From Microvirga lenta (lineage in GTDB: Bacteria; Pseudomonadota; Alphaproteobacteria; Rhizobiales; Beijerinckiaceae): a DNA stretch of 64,000 nucleotides. Shown in pieces: positions 33,616-42,664 of the stretch. The notes beneath the pieces are model-generated. The model did not search any database and was not told the DNA's origin. It was given only the letters and a program-made list of their open reading frames with translations. Made by a program: the position numbers and the translations under genes. The stretch's first letter is position 1. The number at the start of each line of letters is the position of its first letter. The stretch spans positions 62,001 through 126,000 of the forward strand of contig NZ_JAJBBR010000001.1 in NCBI RefSeq assembly GCF_020532555.1, written 5' to 3'.

Positions 33616-34056
33616 ATGATTGAAATCTCACGTTTCGTACTTGCCGTAGGCATTTGTGGTCTTGCCACAGTAGTTGGTACTGGCGCACGGGCGGAGGATC
33701 CCCCGAACTTAGTCGGCACCTGGAAGGGATCGACCCAGGCTGTCTATGTTGGCTCAAATCCGTACCGAGTAGCTGAGAAGACCGGCCCCAATTTCTCGAC
33801 CAACCAGATCGAGTTCACGTATTCGATCACGGAGCAGAAGGCGAATCTGTTCGCCGGGACATTATCTGCTGGGAAATTCTCAGAGACGCTCATCGGAGCG
33901 ATCAGTCCTGACAACCGCAGCGGCGTCATGTCAGACGACGATGGACAGTACACTCTCTCAATCCGCGATGCGAACACGATTGATGTCTGCTATCAGCACA
34001 GCTTCCCCACCAGTCGTGTGGCGGCATGCTGGACGCTGAAGCGTACAGCCAGCTAA
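33616..34056 (+). CDS. Secreted protein of unknown function, probable moron
   Basis: A 146-residue protein with an N-terminal signal peptide (SRFVLAVGICGLATVVGTGA, cleavage near GARA-ED) and a beta-rich rest: LVGTWKGSTQAVY (a lipocalin-like start), FTYSITEQKANLFAGTLSAG, GVMSDDDGQYTLSIRDANTI. Rightward on the opposite strand of the leftward head-tail operon, with its own leader, so it is expressed independently, as morons (lysogenic-conversion genes) are. Family not recognised. Confidence 0.7.
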   Translation: MIEISRFVLAVGICGLATVVGTGARAEDPPNLVGTWKGSTQAVYVGSNPYRVAEKTGPNFSTNQIEFTYSITEQKANLFAGTLSAGKFSETLIGAISPDNRSGVMSDDDGQYTLSIRDANTIDVCYQHSFPTSRVAACWTLKRTAS

Positions 34057-34281
34057 CTTCCGCTAAATCGGCATACGACGCGGATATGCTTTAAGTCGGC
34101 AGGCTCCGAATTTACTTACAAGTAACTGTCTAGCCTGCCGGCGGAGAATCATGTATTAACACTGCCCCGCGGAAAATTCCGCGACTTCACAGCCACAGCC
34201 AGAGGAGGCGCTTCATGTCCGAACGACTTTGCATGCGATCGCGCTCAATCCTCATTGAAACTCTTGCTGCTGTAGGCTGCT
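34057..34281. other. Short intergenic region
   Basis: Holds a palindrome GCGGAAAATTCCGC at 34172-34185 and otherwise no clear signal. Lies between the two rightward inserted genes. Confidence 0.3.
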
Positions 34282-34473
34282 ATGAAACCGACTGTGTTCC
34301 CCCTGCCCTTTGTAGGGTTCGCATTTCGCTTTGAGTTCGTCCGCATACCGCGGAAACCGGCGAACGATCAAAAGCCACCCGTACTAACATTCGAGTTCAT
34401 CGAGTCGATGCGGCGGCAGTTCAATGCACATGTGCTGCGAGATATCGGCATCGACAGGAGCCGGATGGACTGA
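34282..34473 (+). CDS. DUF1127-like small protein
   Basis: Sixty-three residues ending FIESMRRQFNAHVLRDIGID, RSRM, the DUF1127-like helix (L-x-D-I-G-I-x-R) of small regulators known in alphaproteobacteria. The N-terminal half (KPTVFPLPFVGFAFRFEFVR) is weakly hydrophobic. Rightward in the leftward operon, next to the secreted protein gene, so it probably belongs to the same inserted pair. The DUF1127 fit covers only the C-terminal 25 residues. Confidence 0.5.
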   Translation: MKPTVFPLPFVGFAFRFEFVRIPRKPANDQKPPVLTFEFIESMRRQFNAHVLRDIGIDRSRMD

Positions 34474-34629
34474 TGGTCCGGCTGCTCTGGATCTCACCCG
34501 TGTGGGTTGACAGTTGGCTCTCACTTGCTAGTGAGCGTGTGCGGTGTTGCAACCGGCATCGCACACGCCCCGGCTGAGATGTCCTGCACGGCTGATCAGC
34601 TGGGGCGTTATCGTTTCAACGAACTTGCG

Positions 34630-34926
34630 TCAGGCAATGGCTGGATCTCGGAACCGAGCAAGAAGCCGTGCGACCGGTCCGTTAGACGCGAGATAGTCGC
34701 CACCCCCAGCACCGGTGCGGTCGTCCCAAAGTGCCGTCAGCACCAACAGGATCGCGGCTTGGACAGGCTTCGGAACCGTCGTCTCAGTCCACCCGTGCTG
34801 AGGCTTCTTCAGATAATTGACCACGATCTCGCTGGCCTGCTCCATTTTCATCCGCAGGTCGACGTCCTGATCGTCATAGTCGATGCGAAGCTGCTGCTTG
34901 GCCTGTTCGATGGTGATGAGAGCCAT
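34630..34926 (-). CDS. Head-tail connector protein
   Basis: A 98-residue protein starting MALITIEQAKQQLRIDYDDQ, DVDLRMKMEQASEIVVNYLK, the Phage_connect/gp6-like pattern (L-x-x-A-K-x-x-L, then an Asp-rich turn, then a helix). It forms the connector ring under the portal. It lies 2 bp after the collagen-like gene and is separated from the next head gene by the inserted rightward pair. Confidence 0.8.
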   Translation of the reverse strand: MALITIEQAKQQLRIDYDDQDVDLRMKMEQASEIVVNYLKKPQHGWTETTVPKPVQAAILLVLTALWDDRTGAGGGDYLASNGPVARLLARFRDPAIA

Positions 34927-34927
34927 G

Positions 34928-35935
34928 TCAGACCGCCTTTACTGGGATGCCGACGCGCACTGGCTCGACAGGCTTGGCTTCCTTCACGACTCCGTCGCGA
35001 CCGTCCCTGCCCTTCTTCACGGCAAGCCGGAAACCCTTGCCGGCGGCGGGTCTCTCGCTGGTTTCCTGCTGGCAGATCCAGAAGGAGCCGCCCCAGGTCA
35101 CGCCATCGCCCGGGCGATAGGTCTGGCCTTCCTTGTAGACCCCGCGGTCAATCACGACCGGGAGACGGAAATCCTTAACCCGGCCATCGCGCATGAAGCG
35201 CAGCACCAAACCCCCGTCAGTCTCGACTAGATCAAGATCCTCAAAACCGAACCCGTCGCGCCCGTCCTTTCCGTCTGCGCCCTTCTCGCCTGGAGCCCCA
35301 TCCCTGCCGACCACGGGCCCGAGGTTCTTCGTCTCCCCAGTGGTCAGGGTCACGACGAGTTCGCCGGAGCGGTCGATAATCGTACCAGCCAGTCCGACGC
35401 CATCCTTGCCATCGCGACCGTCCTTGCCGTCAACGCCGTCCTTAGGCACGGGGATGGTGGACACGACTCTTTCGACTGCCTCGGACACCATCCGTTGCAC
35501 TTCTGCAGGATCGACGCTCTCGCCATCTTTCCCGGGCTCGCCGTCCTTCGGTCTGGGAAGCTCACTGACGCGCTTTTCAACCTCCGATGTGATTAGGGGG
35601 GCCACGTCCTCGATGGTGACGCTCTTGCCATCCTTCGGCGCCGAGATGGCGGCAACTGCCTTCTGAACCTCTTCCGTCACGATAGCCGGGATGTCAGGCA
35701 GCGACGTCGGCTCAATGGCCTCAATTGCCAGCTTCAGCTCGGAAATCTCCTCGCAGATGATCTTACGAACTTCGCCCAAGTCGGCATCCTTCCCGTCCCG
35801 CGGTGCAGGCAGCGCGTTGAAGCGCTTTTCCAGCACGTCCATGCGGACGGTGATCGAAGCCATCGCCTTCTCCATATATGCGCGAATAGCGGGCGCGATG
35901 CCTTCCATCAGCGCGTCGATGTCGGCGTGCTTCAT
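34928..35935 (-). CDS. Collagen-like head/fibre protein
   Basis: A 335-residue protein of helical segments separated by collagen-like Gly-X-Y tracts (GKDGRDGKDGVGLAG; GAPGEKGADGKDGRDG). Near the C-terminus YKEGQTYRPGDGVTWGGSFW looks like a carbohydrate-binding module (chitin-binding-like), and the protein ends with a second tract. Placed between portal/HNH and connector, it is probably a head fibre or decoration protein that attaches virions to polysaccharide. Confidence 0.65.
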   Translation of the reverse strand: MKHADIDALMEGIAPAIRAYMEKAMASITVRMDVLEKRFNALPAPRDGKDADLGEVRKIICEEISELKLAIEAIEPTSLPDIPAIVTEEVQKAVAAISAPKDGKSVTIEDVAPLITSEVEKRVSELPRPKDGEPGKDGESVDPAEVQRMVSEAVERVVSTIPVPKDGVDGKDGRDGKDGVGLAGTIIDRSGELVVTLTTGETKNLGPVVGRDGAPGEKGADGKDGRDGFGFEDLDLVETDGGLVLRFMRDGRVKDFRLPVVIDRGVYKEGQTYRPGDGVTWGGSFWICQQETSERPAAGKGFRLAVKKGRDGRDGVVKEAKPVEPVRVGIPVKAV

Positions 35936-35965
35936 TCGTTAATCTCTAGAAGAGGGGTTGCGGGT

Positions 35966-36691
35966 CTAGACGTACCCGAGATCCTCGGGCATCCGGTTCT
36001 TTTTCCGAATGTTCTCTGTCTTGGTCAGTATCTGGAGGTTAGCCTCACAGTGGAGGCCACAAACCGTCGCGCCTTGCAGAGGATAGATATGATCTACCTC
36101 ATGCGGAATTCCTGTTTCTGCCGTGAGGCGTGCTGCCTCAGCATAAATCGCCCGAATAGCCTGCTGGTTTGCCCATGGAGGAGTCGCTTGCAACTTCGCG
36201 GCATTCCGCTTTGCAATTAATGCATTCACAACGTGCTTATTCGCTCGCGCCCACTCGGCATAACTTGCTGCACGGTGCTCACGATTTTGCTCATACCACT
36301 CCTGCCAATACTCAGCTCGCTCTTCTCGGTTTTCAGAGTACCATTGCTTGAAGGCGCCCGGGTTTTTGCGGCGCCAAGCCCCGGTGTGTTCGTTAACACA
36401 TTCGATGCACTTATACGCGAGCCCATCTGGAGAGGCGCGACGTACGTGGAACGCGGATGTCGCCTTGATCTGGCTACAGGCACTACACTTTTTCAGGCCA
36501 TGGCTCCGAAGCTCTTCAGCTTCCCGGCGAGAGGCAAGAATTCCAGGCTTCCTGGCTTCCGCCCTACAGTCCATACACTGAGCCACTACCCCCTGCCCTC
36601 CCCGAGGAGTGCGTCCACCACGTGGCTTTCTCGCCTTGTGAAAGTCTGAGGTTGGCTTCTCGAGCCCGCAATCAGTGCACCGTTTCAGCAT
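35966..36691 (-). CDS. HNH endonuclease with N-terminal zinc ribbons
   Basis: A 241-residue homing-type endonuclease. Two Cys4 zinc ribbons (CTDCGLEK ... CMDC and CSACSQIK ... CIEC), a Trp/Arg-rich helical linker with repeated NREERAEYWQEWYEQNRE, and the HNH core (EVDHIYPLQGATVCGLHCEA, NLQILTKTENIRKKN). It overlaps the portal gene's 3' end by 20 bp and interrupts the head operon, as inserted homing endonucleases do. Confidence 0.82.
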   Translation of the reverse strand: MLKRCTDCGLEKPTSDFHKARKPRGGRTPRGGQGVVAQCMDCRAEARKPGILASRREAEELRSHGLKKCSACSQIKATSAFHVRRASPDGLAYKCIECVNEHTGAWRRKNPGAFKQWYSENREERAEYWQEWYEQNREHRAASYAEWARANKHVVNALIAKRNAAKLQATPPWANQQAIRAIYAEAARLTAETGIPHEVDHIYPLQGATVCGLHCEANLQILTKTENIRKKNRMPEDLGYV

Positions 36692-38054
36692 CGATAGTGA
36701 GCATCTTTGTTAACGATGCAAAAGCGTAGTTCGGAATGTGCTTTTCATCAACAGAATCAAGCTCTTCACTCACATCTTTCTCCGGTGGACCGCCCGAGCG
36801 GCTCGCCCAAGGATCATCAAGAGCATCGCGCTTCGCGAGAGCTTCCAGGCTAAAATTTTGCTCTTGCAAATACGGGCTATTGCCCCCAGGAACGGGCTTC
36901 AGATCAAGCCGCCTGCGGGCCTCGTTCGGGGCCTTGATGCCGGCACCCACGGCCTCCTTCTCGGCATTGATTAGGGCCGTCGTGTCCATTCGGAGCAGGT
37001 TGTCGACGTCGAACTCCGTGCCGATGTTCTCTCCCATGCCAAGGCCTTCATCGAGGCAGAGCTCAGCGGCCTCGATCAGGACTTGCAGGCACTGCGAGTA
37101 ATACTCGATGTTGAGGGCCTGAACGTTGTTGTACGTCGGCATTTGGCCAACACCGATCTTGTACGGCGGGACATGGTAGGTCGAGCAGACCACTTCAGCC
37201 GACCATTTCAGCTGCTCGATGAGCTGCGAATCGACGGCCTTGGCTTTCAGGGCCTCGTACTTCAGACCATCGCCCAGGACCGCCACCTTGCCCGAGTTCT
37301 TGCCGGAGTAGTTGCTTTCCCAGTGCTCTTTAAGCCGCTTGGCCGTCTCGTCGCTGATCGCGCCAGGAGCGGTCAAGATACCGCTCGGCTGCGCTCCATT
37401 CTGAAAGAAGAGCGTGCTGTCGCTCTGAATGGCGAGGCCGTGCGTAGCGGCCAGCCCACTCGCGAAGATGGGTGAGAGGCCAACGAGCGGGTGAAAAAAG
37501 CAGTTGAAACGATCATGGATGACCTCGCGGGCCGGCACAGTGACGCTGGCGGGCAGCCCCGCAAGGTTATCCGTCTTGAGTTCATAGAAGACGCTGCCGT
37601 CGTCAGACACCAACGGCGTGACGAGAGTCCAGTCCAGCACATAGAGCGCCTTGACCACGCCGCGCCCGTCTCGCTGCTTGAGGATCAGGGCATTGCCCCG
37701 CTGCAGCTTCGACAGGATCCAGCCTTCCATGAACTGGATGCGGTTCTGGAAGTGGTTCGGCTTGCGCAGAACCGGCGAATATGCGGGGTTCGTTACCTCC
37801 GACCAGATCCCGTTCTCGTCCTTCTGGACGAGCTTGATGCGCAGCTTGGAGATGTCCGACGCGATTAGCGTCCGACAGGCAAAATCGGCGTGGTTCGAAA
37901 GAACGGAGTCGTAGCGGACTTCGACGTTCTGCTGCCAGGCACCGGCGAAGGGCTCGAAAATGCGATACCACCCGCCGCGACCTTGGCCCACAGGCGAAAA
38001 TGCTTTTTCGTCCGTACCCTTGGCGCGGGAGATGTTCAGCCCAAAAAGGCGCAT
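36672..38054 (-). CDS. Portal protein, HK97 family
   Basis: A 460-residue HK97-type phage portal: FGLNISRAKGTDEKAF start, then FACRTLIASDISKLRIKLVQ, PNHFQNRIQFMEGWILSKLQ, the core VFYELKTDNLAGLPASV and HDRFNCFFHPLVGLSPI, and VPPYKIGVGQMPTYNNVQAL near the crown. It forms the dodecameric DNA channel of the head. It follows the 77-residue gene by 3 bp. Confidence 0.88.
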   Translation of the reverse strand: MRLFGLNISRAKGTDEKAFSPVGQGRGGWYRIFEPFAGAWQQNVEVRYDSVLSNHADFACRTLIASDISKLRIKLVQKDENGIWSEVTNPAYSPVLRKPNHFQNRIQFMEGWILSKLQRGNALILKQRDGRGVVKALYVLDWTLVTPLVSDDGSVFYELKTDNLAGLPASVTVPAREVIHDRFNCFFHPLVGLSPIFASGLAATHGLAIQSDSTLFFQNGAQPSGILTAPGAISDETAKRLKEHWESNYSGKNSGKVAVLGDGLKYEALKAKAVDSQLIEQLKWSAEVVCSTYHVPPYKIGVGQMPTYNNVQALNIEYYSQCLQVLIEAAELCLDEGLGMGENIGTEFDVDNLLRMDTTALINAEKEAVGAGIKAPNEARRRLDLKPVPGGNSPYLQEQNFSLEALAKRDALDDPWASRSGGPPEKDVSEELDSVDEKHIPNYAFASLTKMLTIDAETVH

Positions 38055-38057
38055 GGA

Positions 38058-38291
38058 TCAGCCCTTCGCTTCAGCGATTTTGGCTTTTAGTGTCTCGGTA
38101 TCCCAGCCGTGGTAGGGCCGCTTGCCGACGACATCCTGATACTGCTCGCGCAGAACCTTCAGTTCTTCTTCCGGGTCAATGGGCCGGCGAGCCTGCATGT
38201 CGCGACGCCTATACCCTAGTTTCCCAAGAATGCGGGCATAACGAGGATCCTGAGCGCGAAGAGCGCGGTCCATATAGCTCTGGGATTTCAT
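38058..38291 (-). CDS. Hypothetical head-region protein, 77 residues
   Basis: MKSQSYMDRALRAQDPRYAR, then ILGKLGYRRRDMQARRPIDP and a C-terminal LREQYQDVVGKRPYHGWDTE, TLKAKIAEAKG that looks like a SAP-type DNA-binding helix. It lies between capsid and portal genes with 3-bp and 65-bp gaps. Possibly a DNA-binding or scaffold-associated protein. Confidence 0.55.
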   Translation of the reverse strand: MKSQSYMDRALRAQDPRYARILGKLGYRRRDMQARRPIDPEEELKVLREQYQDVVGKRPYHGWDTETLKAKIAEAKG

Positions 38292-38356
38292 TAAGGGCTC
38301 CTATGAGAAGACCGGCCGCAAGTGGTCGCGGCCGGCCATGAGGTTCAGGCTATTGG

Positions 38357-40336
38357 CTAGGGCGTGGCAGGAGCCTCGGGGGCCGGAGCGCCCCAAGTTG
38401 CGCCGGTCAGGATCGCGACCGCAGAGGGACGACGACGAGCCCAGTTGATGAACCGCTCGACGCGGAACGCCACTGAGTTAGTCTGGAACATCGACACGAG
38501 CGACGTGGCGCCAGTCGGCGCGCTCGAGTCATGCGCCGGGTTGTCGGCCATCTCGAGCGAGGCCTCGCGGGACATATCCACCTGAACGCCGCCTTCGTCA
38601 GCCAGGTAGATATCGCCGGCATTGGCCAGGACGACGGTGCCTGCGGGGATGTAGTCCGAGACGATCACCGGCATCTGGTTGAAGGTGCCGCCCATCATGG
38701 AGATGCCCGGGAATTCCGGCTGCCCAAGCGGGTTGACCATCATCGAAAGCGCAAGGGCGGTCGTGGAGCCCATGATCCAGACGCCTGTCGTCGGGGCGTT
38801 ATTCGCCGCGATAAAGGTTGCCATCAGGGCGCGGACGTCGGCGCGGATCGCATCGGCATCACCACCAGACGAGGTGACCGGGGTCAGCCCGTTGGTGATC
38901 GAGGGGGGCGAGACGCCAGCGACGGCGGCCTTGGCTGGGTTGATGAAGTCGATGTCCAGGCGAGCAGCGATAGCCGTGGCCAGGTTGTCGCGAAGCAGGG
39001 CTTCGGCGGCCGGGTTCGACCGGCGCAGAAGCTCTTCCGTGACAACGGCGATGTTCGCAACCTTGAAGATCTCAAGGATGTTGCGCTCATAGCCGAACCG
39101 AGTCAGAGGCTTCGCCTTGCCTTCGCCCACCCAGTAGCCCTCGCCACCTTCAGTCTGACCGACGAGCGGCACATTGAAGGGCACGTTCCGGAGACCCGGG
39201 ACGCCGTTCTGACCGAACCGACCGAGGATGGTGCGCGGACGCAGGAACTCAACGAAGTCAGCGATAACGTCAGTGCCTTCGCCGACGAGCGGAGCCGCCC
39301 AGTTGCCGTCCTGAGTGGTGCCGGCAGGAACCGCTGCCTTGAAGACGAGACCGTAGATGGACGAGTTTTCGCCATACAGCTCCTTCGCTACGGTGCGGAC
39401 GCTCTCGCCGTCCAGTTTCGCGATAGCTTTTACCTTCGCCAGACGCGCGAAACCGATACCCTTTTCGAGCTTCTCGACGGGCTGGACCTGAATGCGGGAG
39501 CGGGCGGCCGTGCCCTCTTCGGACTTCTGGCCGGCCACCGGCTTGGCGGAGGCAGCCTGGGCCTTCTCCAAAGCGCGGAGGCGCTTCAGATCGCCGTCGA
39601 TCGCAGCGACCTCGCCCTCGAGCGTGTCGAACTCCTCCTGCTCGGCCTGATCTGTCGAACGGCCCTCGTCAATGGACTTCTGCATGACTTCAGCCATGCG
39701 CGCGGACTTGGCCTGCCGAGAGGCCTCCAGAGTCGCGATCTGTTCTGCGATAGTTTTCATTCCCGTGCCCTCCTTCGGGCGCAATTTGACGGTTTTGACG
39801 GATTTTCCGGAGGCGCCCGGAGGGACAGGCCGATCATCTGCCTTCGGCTCCTTGCCCGTCGCGGCGAGCAGAGGGCGGTCAATCGACTTGATGGTGGAGA
39901 TCACCGCGTCGGCATTGGCCGGCACGGAGACGAGGGACAGCTCAAGAACCTCGCTTTTGTTGAAGCGGATGCCGCCTTCATTGAGGAACGAGTATTCCAG
40001 GGCACGGAAGCCAATGGAGACGGCACGGACGAGCCCAGCCTTCACCTCACCCCAGGCGGTTTCTACGCGGTCGCGCAGCGGACCCGGTTCCCCGATCTTC
40101 GGTAGGCGAGCCTCAAAAGTGATCCCGTCCTTGGTGGGTCTGTCGAAGGTGACGGTGCCAACAGGCTTGTCGTGGTCGTGCTGATGCAGCAGTGGCATCG
40201 GGTTCCTGAACTGGACGCCAAGAGGCTCAACGATGTCCCCTACCCGGTCAGGGTTGGGTGTCGTCGCCACACCGCGGATAATACGCTGCTCCTCCTCGAC
40301 CGCTTTGACAGTCAGGATTGAATACATGCGGTTCAT
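38357..40336 (-). CDS. Fused prohead protease and major capsid protein, HK97 type
   Basis: A 659-residue fusion. Residues 1-165 are an S78 HK97 prohead protease (catalytic His in LLHQHDHDKP, about 51-53; Ser107 in VRAVSIGF; PLLHQ and LSLVSVPANADAV). A helical delta-like scaffold with a coiled coil (EQIATLEASRQAKSARMAEV, about 200-265) follows, then the HK97 capsid fold (about 290-659: GVPGLRNVPFNVPLVGQTEG, FEVGRP-like surface, VIVSDYIPAGTVVLANAGDI). Self-cleavage would release mature capsid. Fusion of these two genes in one polypeptide is known in some phages but uncommon. Confidence 0.85.
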   Translation of the reverse strand: MNRMYSILTVKAVEEEQRIIRGVATTPNPDRVGDIVEPLGVQFRNPMPLLHQHDHDKPVGTVTFDRPTKDGITFEARLPKIGEPGPLRDRVETAWGEVKAGLVRAVSIGFRALEYSFLNEGGIRFNKSEVLELSLVSVPANADAVISTIKSIDRPLLAATGKEPKADDRPVPPGASGKSVKTVKLRPKEGTGMKTIAEQIATLEASRQAKSARMAEVMQKSIDEGRSTDQAEQEEFDTLEGEVAAIDGDLKRLRALEKAQAASAKPVAGQKSEEGTAARSRIQVQPVEKLEKGIGFARLAKVKAIAKLDGESVRTVAKELYGENSSIYGLVFKAAVPAGTTQDGNWAAPLVGEGTDVIADFVEFLRPRTILGRFGQNGVPGLRNVPFNVPLVGQTEGGEGYWVGEGKAKPLTRFGYERNILEIFKVANIAVVTEELLRRSNPAAEALLRDNLATAIAARLDIDFINPAKAAVAGVSPPSITNGLTPVTSSGGDADAIRADVRALMATFIAANNAPTTGVWIMGSTTALALSMMVNPLGQPEFPGISMMGGTFNQMPVIVSDYIPAGTVVLANAGDIYLADEGGVQVDMSREASLEMADNPAHDSSAPTGATSLVSMFQTNSVAFRVERFINWARRRPSAVAILTGATWGAPAPEAPATP

Positions 40337-40350
40337 TCTTGGGTTCCTTC

Positions 40351-42045
40351 TCAGCCCAGTATGAGCATCTGGTATTCGGGCTTGCGCTCGTCCTTGCGGT
40401 CACGGGACTTGAGGCCCAGCGCCATCGTCAGCGCCACGGCGCCGTCAATGCGGAACCGGGCTTTGGTCTTGTCGGTCTTGCGCCCACCGGCCGGGTCAGT
40501 GACCGCGACTGCGTTTGCCATATTCCAGTTCAGTACCGGGTTGTTGCCGTGGATCAGCTTTCGGTCGATGACGGCGAGTTCCATTGCGTCGATGGCCGGC
40601 GTCATGTCCCTGAAACCCTGCCCCCAAGGGATGATCCGCAGCCCGTCGCCCTTCTCTCCGTCCTTTTGCGAGGCGAAGTCGATGCGATCGAACTCCTTGA
40701 TGAGGTCGTCTATCCGCCAGCGGTCGTATGCCATGCCAAGGACGCGATAGCGCCCGTAGAGGTCTGCGATGTGTCGGGCGATGACCTCCTTGTCGATCGA
40801 GCGGCCCGGGGTCGCCAGAAGGTGCCCCTGCTTGTGCCACTCGACGTAACGATAGTTCCCCGACCCGAAATCCCGGTTCGAGTGCTCCTTCAGAAAGGCC
40901 TCGGGCTTCCAGAGGAACGGCTTGATGCGGCTCGGATCGTCGGCACTGACCATCACGAGAGCGGTTAGGTCGTTGATCGAGGACAGGTCCAGGCCGAGAT
41001 AGACCGCCTCGCCCTCCTCAATCTCGGCATCCCCCTTGCAGGCCATCCATTCGGCCCGGGAGATCAGCGAGGCCACCGGCGCCACGCGCTGGTTCAGATA
41101 GAGGTTACGGAACTTCGGCTCCTCGGCCGGCATGCGCTTTGCCTTCGCCGCGATAGCCGCCAAGTCCTCGAAGGACCGGAAGTCGTAGAGCGCCGGGTTA
41201 GCCTTTTCCCAGCACTTCGGATCGAAGATGTCCTCCTGCTCCTCGGGAACAGCGTAGAGGTGGCAGACGATAGTCTGGTCTTTGGCACCCAGTCCGTCGT
41301 CAATGAGCTTCGACAGGATGTGCTCCGGGTCGTTGCTCTGCGTCGAGATTGTTACGAAGAGCGGCTCCGCGCGAGCACCCATCGATGTATCAAGAACGTC
41401 ATAAAGTTCGCGGTCTTTCGCTTGAGCCAACTCATCGAAGATCACGAAGCTCGGGTTCAAACCGTGCTTCGTCCCTGCCTCTGCCGAAATGGCCTTGTAG
41501 AACGAGCCGTTGCTGAAGCAGGCAATGTGCTTAGTGGAGTCGACCACCTTCAGAAGCGCCTGTAGTTCCGGATCCGCCCGCACTATCTGGGCAGCGACCT
41601 TGAACACCTGCGCTGCCTGCTCCCTGTCATTGGCCGCCGAGTAGATTTCTCCGTTCGGGATGGCCTCGGGACCAACCAGATGGGCGAGCACCAAGGCCGC
41701 GATCAACGCCGTCTTGCCGTTCTTGCGCGCGATCGACAGAATGGCTCTGCGGACGATCCTACGGCCAGACGACCGATCATGCGGCTCGTAAATGTCGCGA
41801 ATGAACTGCTTCTGCCATTCGCGGAGCTTGAACGACCCGCCCTGCCCTTCACCAGAAGGCACCGTCAGGCATTCGATGAAGTCGATTACTTTTTGCGCCC
41901 GCCCTGGATCGCGATAAGGCCCTCGAACTTGGACTTTGGCTTTTCGTGCTCGACCTTGAGGCCGACGCGAGCTGCCGGACTTAGACCGAGCCGGTCGCCG
42001 AGCGAAGCCATCGTCATAGCCTGCTTGTTCAGGATGGACACCCAT
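40351..42045 (-). CDS. Terminase large subunit
   Basis: A 564-residue terminase of the HK97/lambda-like group. Walker A RKNGKT at residues 107-112, Walker B VIFDELAQ (Asp204, Glu205), the nuclease start YLGLDLSSINDLTALV (about 350) and the MKLV-type end. The start at 42045 overlaps the TerS gene by 160 bp in another frame; no other ATG or GTG before the first conserved block (VIDFIECLTVP, codon 53) fits, so the true start is uncertain. Packages DNA into proheads. Confidence 0.88.
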   Translation of the reverse strand: MGVHPEQAGYDDGFARRPARSKSGSSRRPQGRARKAKVQVRGPYRDPGRAQKVIDFIECLTVPSGEGQGGSFKLREWQKQFIRDIYEPHDRSSGRRIVRRAILSIARKNGKTALIAALVLAHLVGPEAIPNGEIYSAANDREQAAQVFKVAAQIVRADPELQALLKVVDSTKHIACFSNGSFYKAISAEAGTKHGLNPSFVIFDELAQAKDRELYDVLDTSMGARAEPLFVTISTQSNDPEHILSKLIDDGLGAKDQTIVCHLYAVPEEQEDIFDPKCWEKANPALYDFRSFEDLAAIAAKAKRMPAEEPKFRNLYLNQRVAPVASLISRAEWMACKGDAEIEEGEAVYLGLDLSSINDLTALVMVSADDPSRIKPFLWKPEAFLKEHSNRDFGSGNYRYVEWHKQGHLLATPGRSIDKEVIARHIADLYGRYRVLGMAYDRWRIDDLIKEFDRIDFASQKDGEKGDGLRIIPWGQGFRDMTPAIDAMELAVIDRKLIHGNNPVLNWNMANAVAVTDPAGGRKTDKTKARFRIDGAVALTMALGLKSRDRKDERKPEYQMLILG

Positions 42046-42356
42046 GGATTTTGATACGCCGCGCCGGACTGCCCGACGCTGATATGGCCTTCCTTCTCCA
42101 GCGCCTCGACTGCCAGCTTGTGCAGCGCGTATGCCTGGCAGAATGCCGAGAGGATCGGAGCATCAGCCTGCGAGTAGAAACCGGAGGGCATCGATCCGAC
42201 GATGGTATCCCAAGCGGCCGAGGCGACATGATCGAGATGATCCGGCTTCTCTGCTTCGCCGACCGTGCGAACTACTGGCTTTTCGGGCCTATGACCCGGA
42301 TTGCCTGCCAATTTGACGAGATCCGGGTGCGTCGGCTTCGGGCCACGCTTACCCAT
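41886..42356 (-). CDS. Terminase small subunit, P27 family
   Basis: A 156-residue protein with the P27 start MGKRGPKPTHPDLVKLAGNP and GHRPEKPV, a helical middle (ADAPILSAFCQAYALHKLAV, EALEKEGH) and LGLSPAARVGL at the C-terminus. It selects DNA for packaging and feeds it to the large subunit. Its 3' end overlaps TerL. Confidence 0.88.
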   Translation of the reverse strand: MGKRGPKPTHPDLVKLAGNPGHRPEKPVVRTVGEAEKPDHLDHVASAAWDTIVGSMPSGFYSQADAPILSAFCQAYALHKLAVEALEKEGHISVGQSGAAYQNPWVSILNKQAMTMASLGDRLGLSPAARVGLKVEHEKPKSKFEGLIAIQGGRKK

Positions 42357-42478
42357 ATGAACCCCCTATACTAAAACCTGCGGGATTTCGCGTTCGACTT
42401 GGGGCGCCGGTCCGGCTCTCTGAAGCGCCAGACCTTGGACCTACCCCCCTCGGTTACCACCTCTACCCACTATGGAAG

Positions 42479-42664
42479 CTATTCTTCTTCAGGTGGAGCC
42501 GTACTGTTGTTAGGTGGCTTGGGGGCTACCACGATGGGAACGTTCTTATCCGCTTGTACTGACAAGACTTTCTCAGCTGGCCTGCTGCCAATGGCCCACT
42601 TAATGATGTCAGATATACTGGCCCAGAACGATAACCGTTTACCCTTTAAGAATAGATCGGCCAT
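42479..42664 (-). CDS. Small hypothetical protein, 61 residues
   Basis: MADLFLKGKRLSFWASISDI and a Pro/Glu tail PIVVAPKPPNNSTAPPEEE. The ATG at 42664 overlaps the end of the HNH gene in another frame with SD-like gaggatgg; the position between HNH and TerS suits a small packaging-linked gene. Real coding is uncertain. Confidence 0.4.
   Translation of the reverse strand: MADLFLKGKRLSFWASISDIIKWAIGSRPAEKVLSVQADKNVPIVVAPKPPNNSTAPPEEE

Noticed and set aside
38531..40105. 524-residue rightward ORF opposite the capsid gene
   Set aside because: Antisense shadow; the leftward frame is a well-defined protease-capsid fusion.
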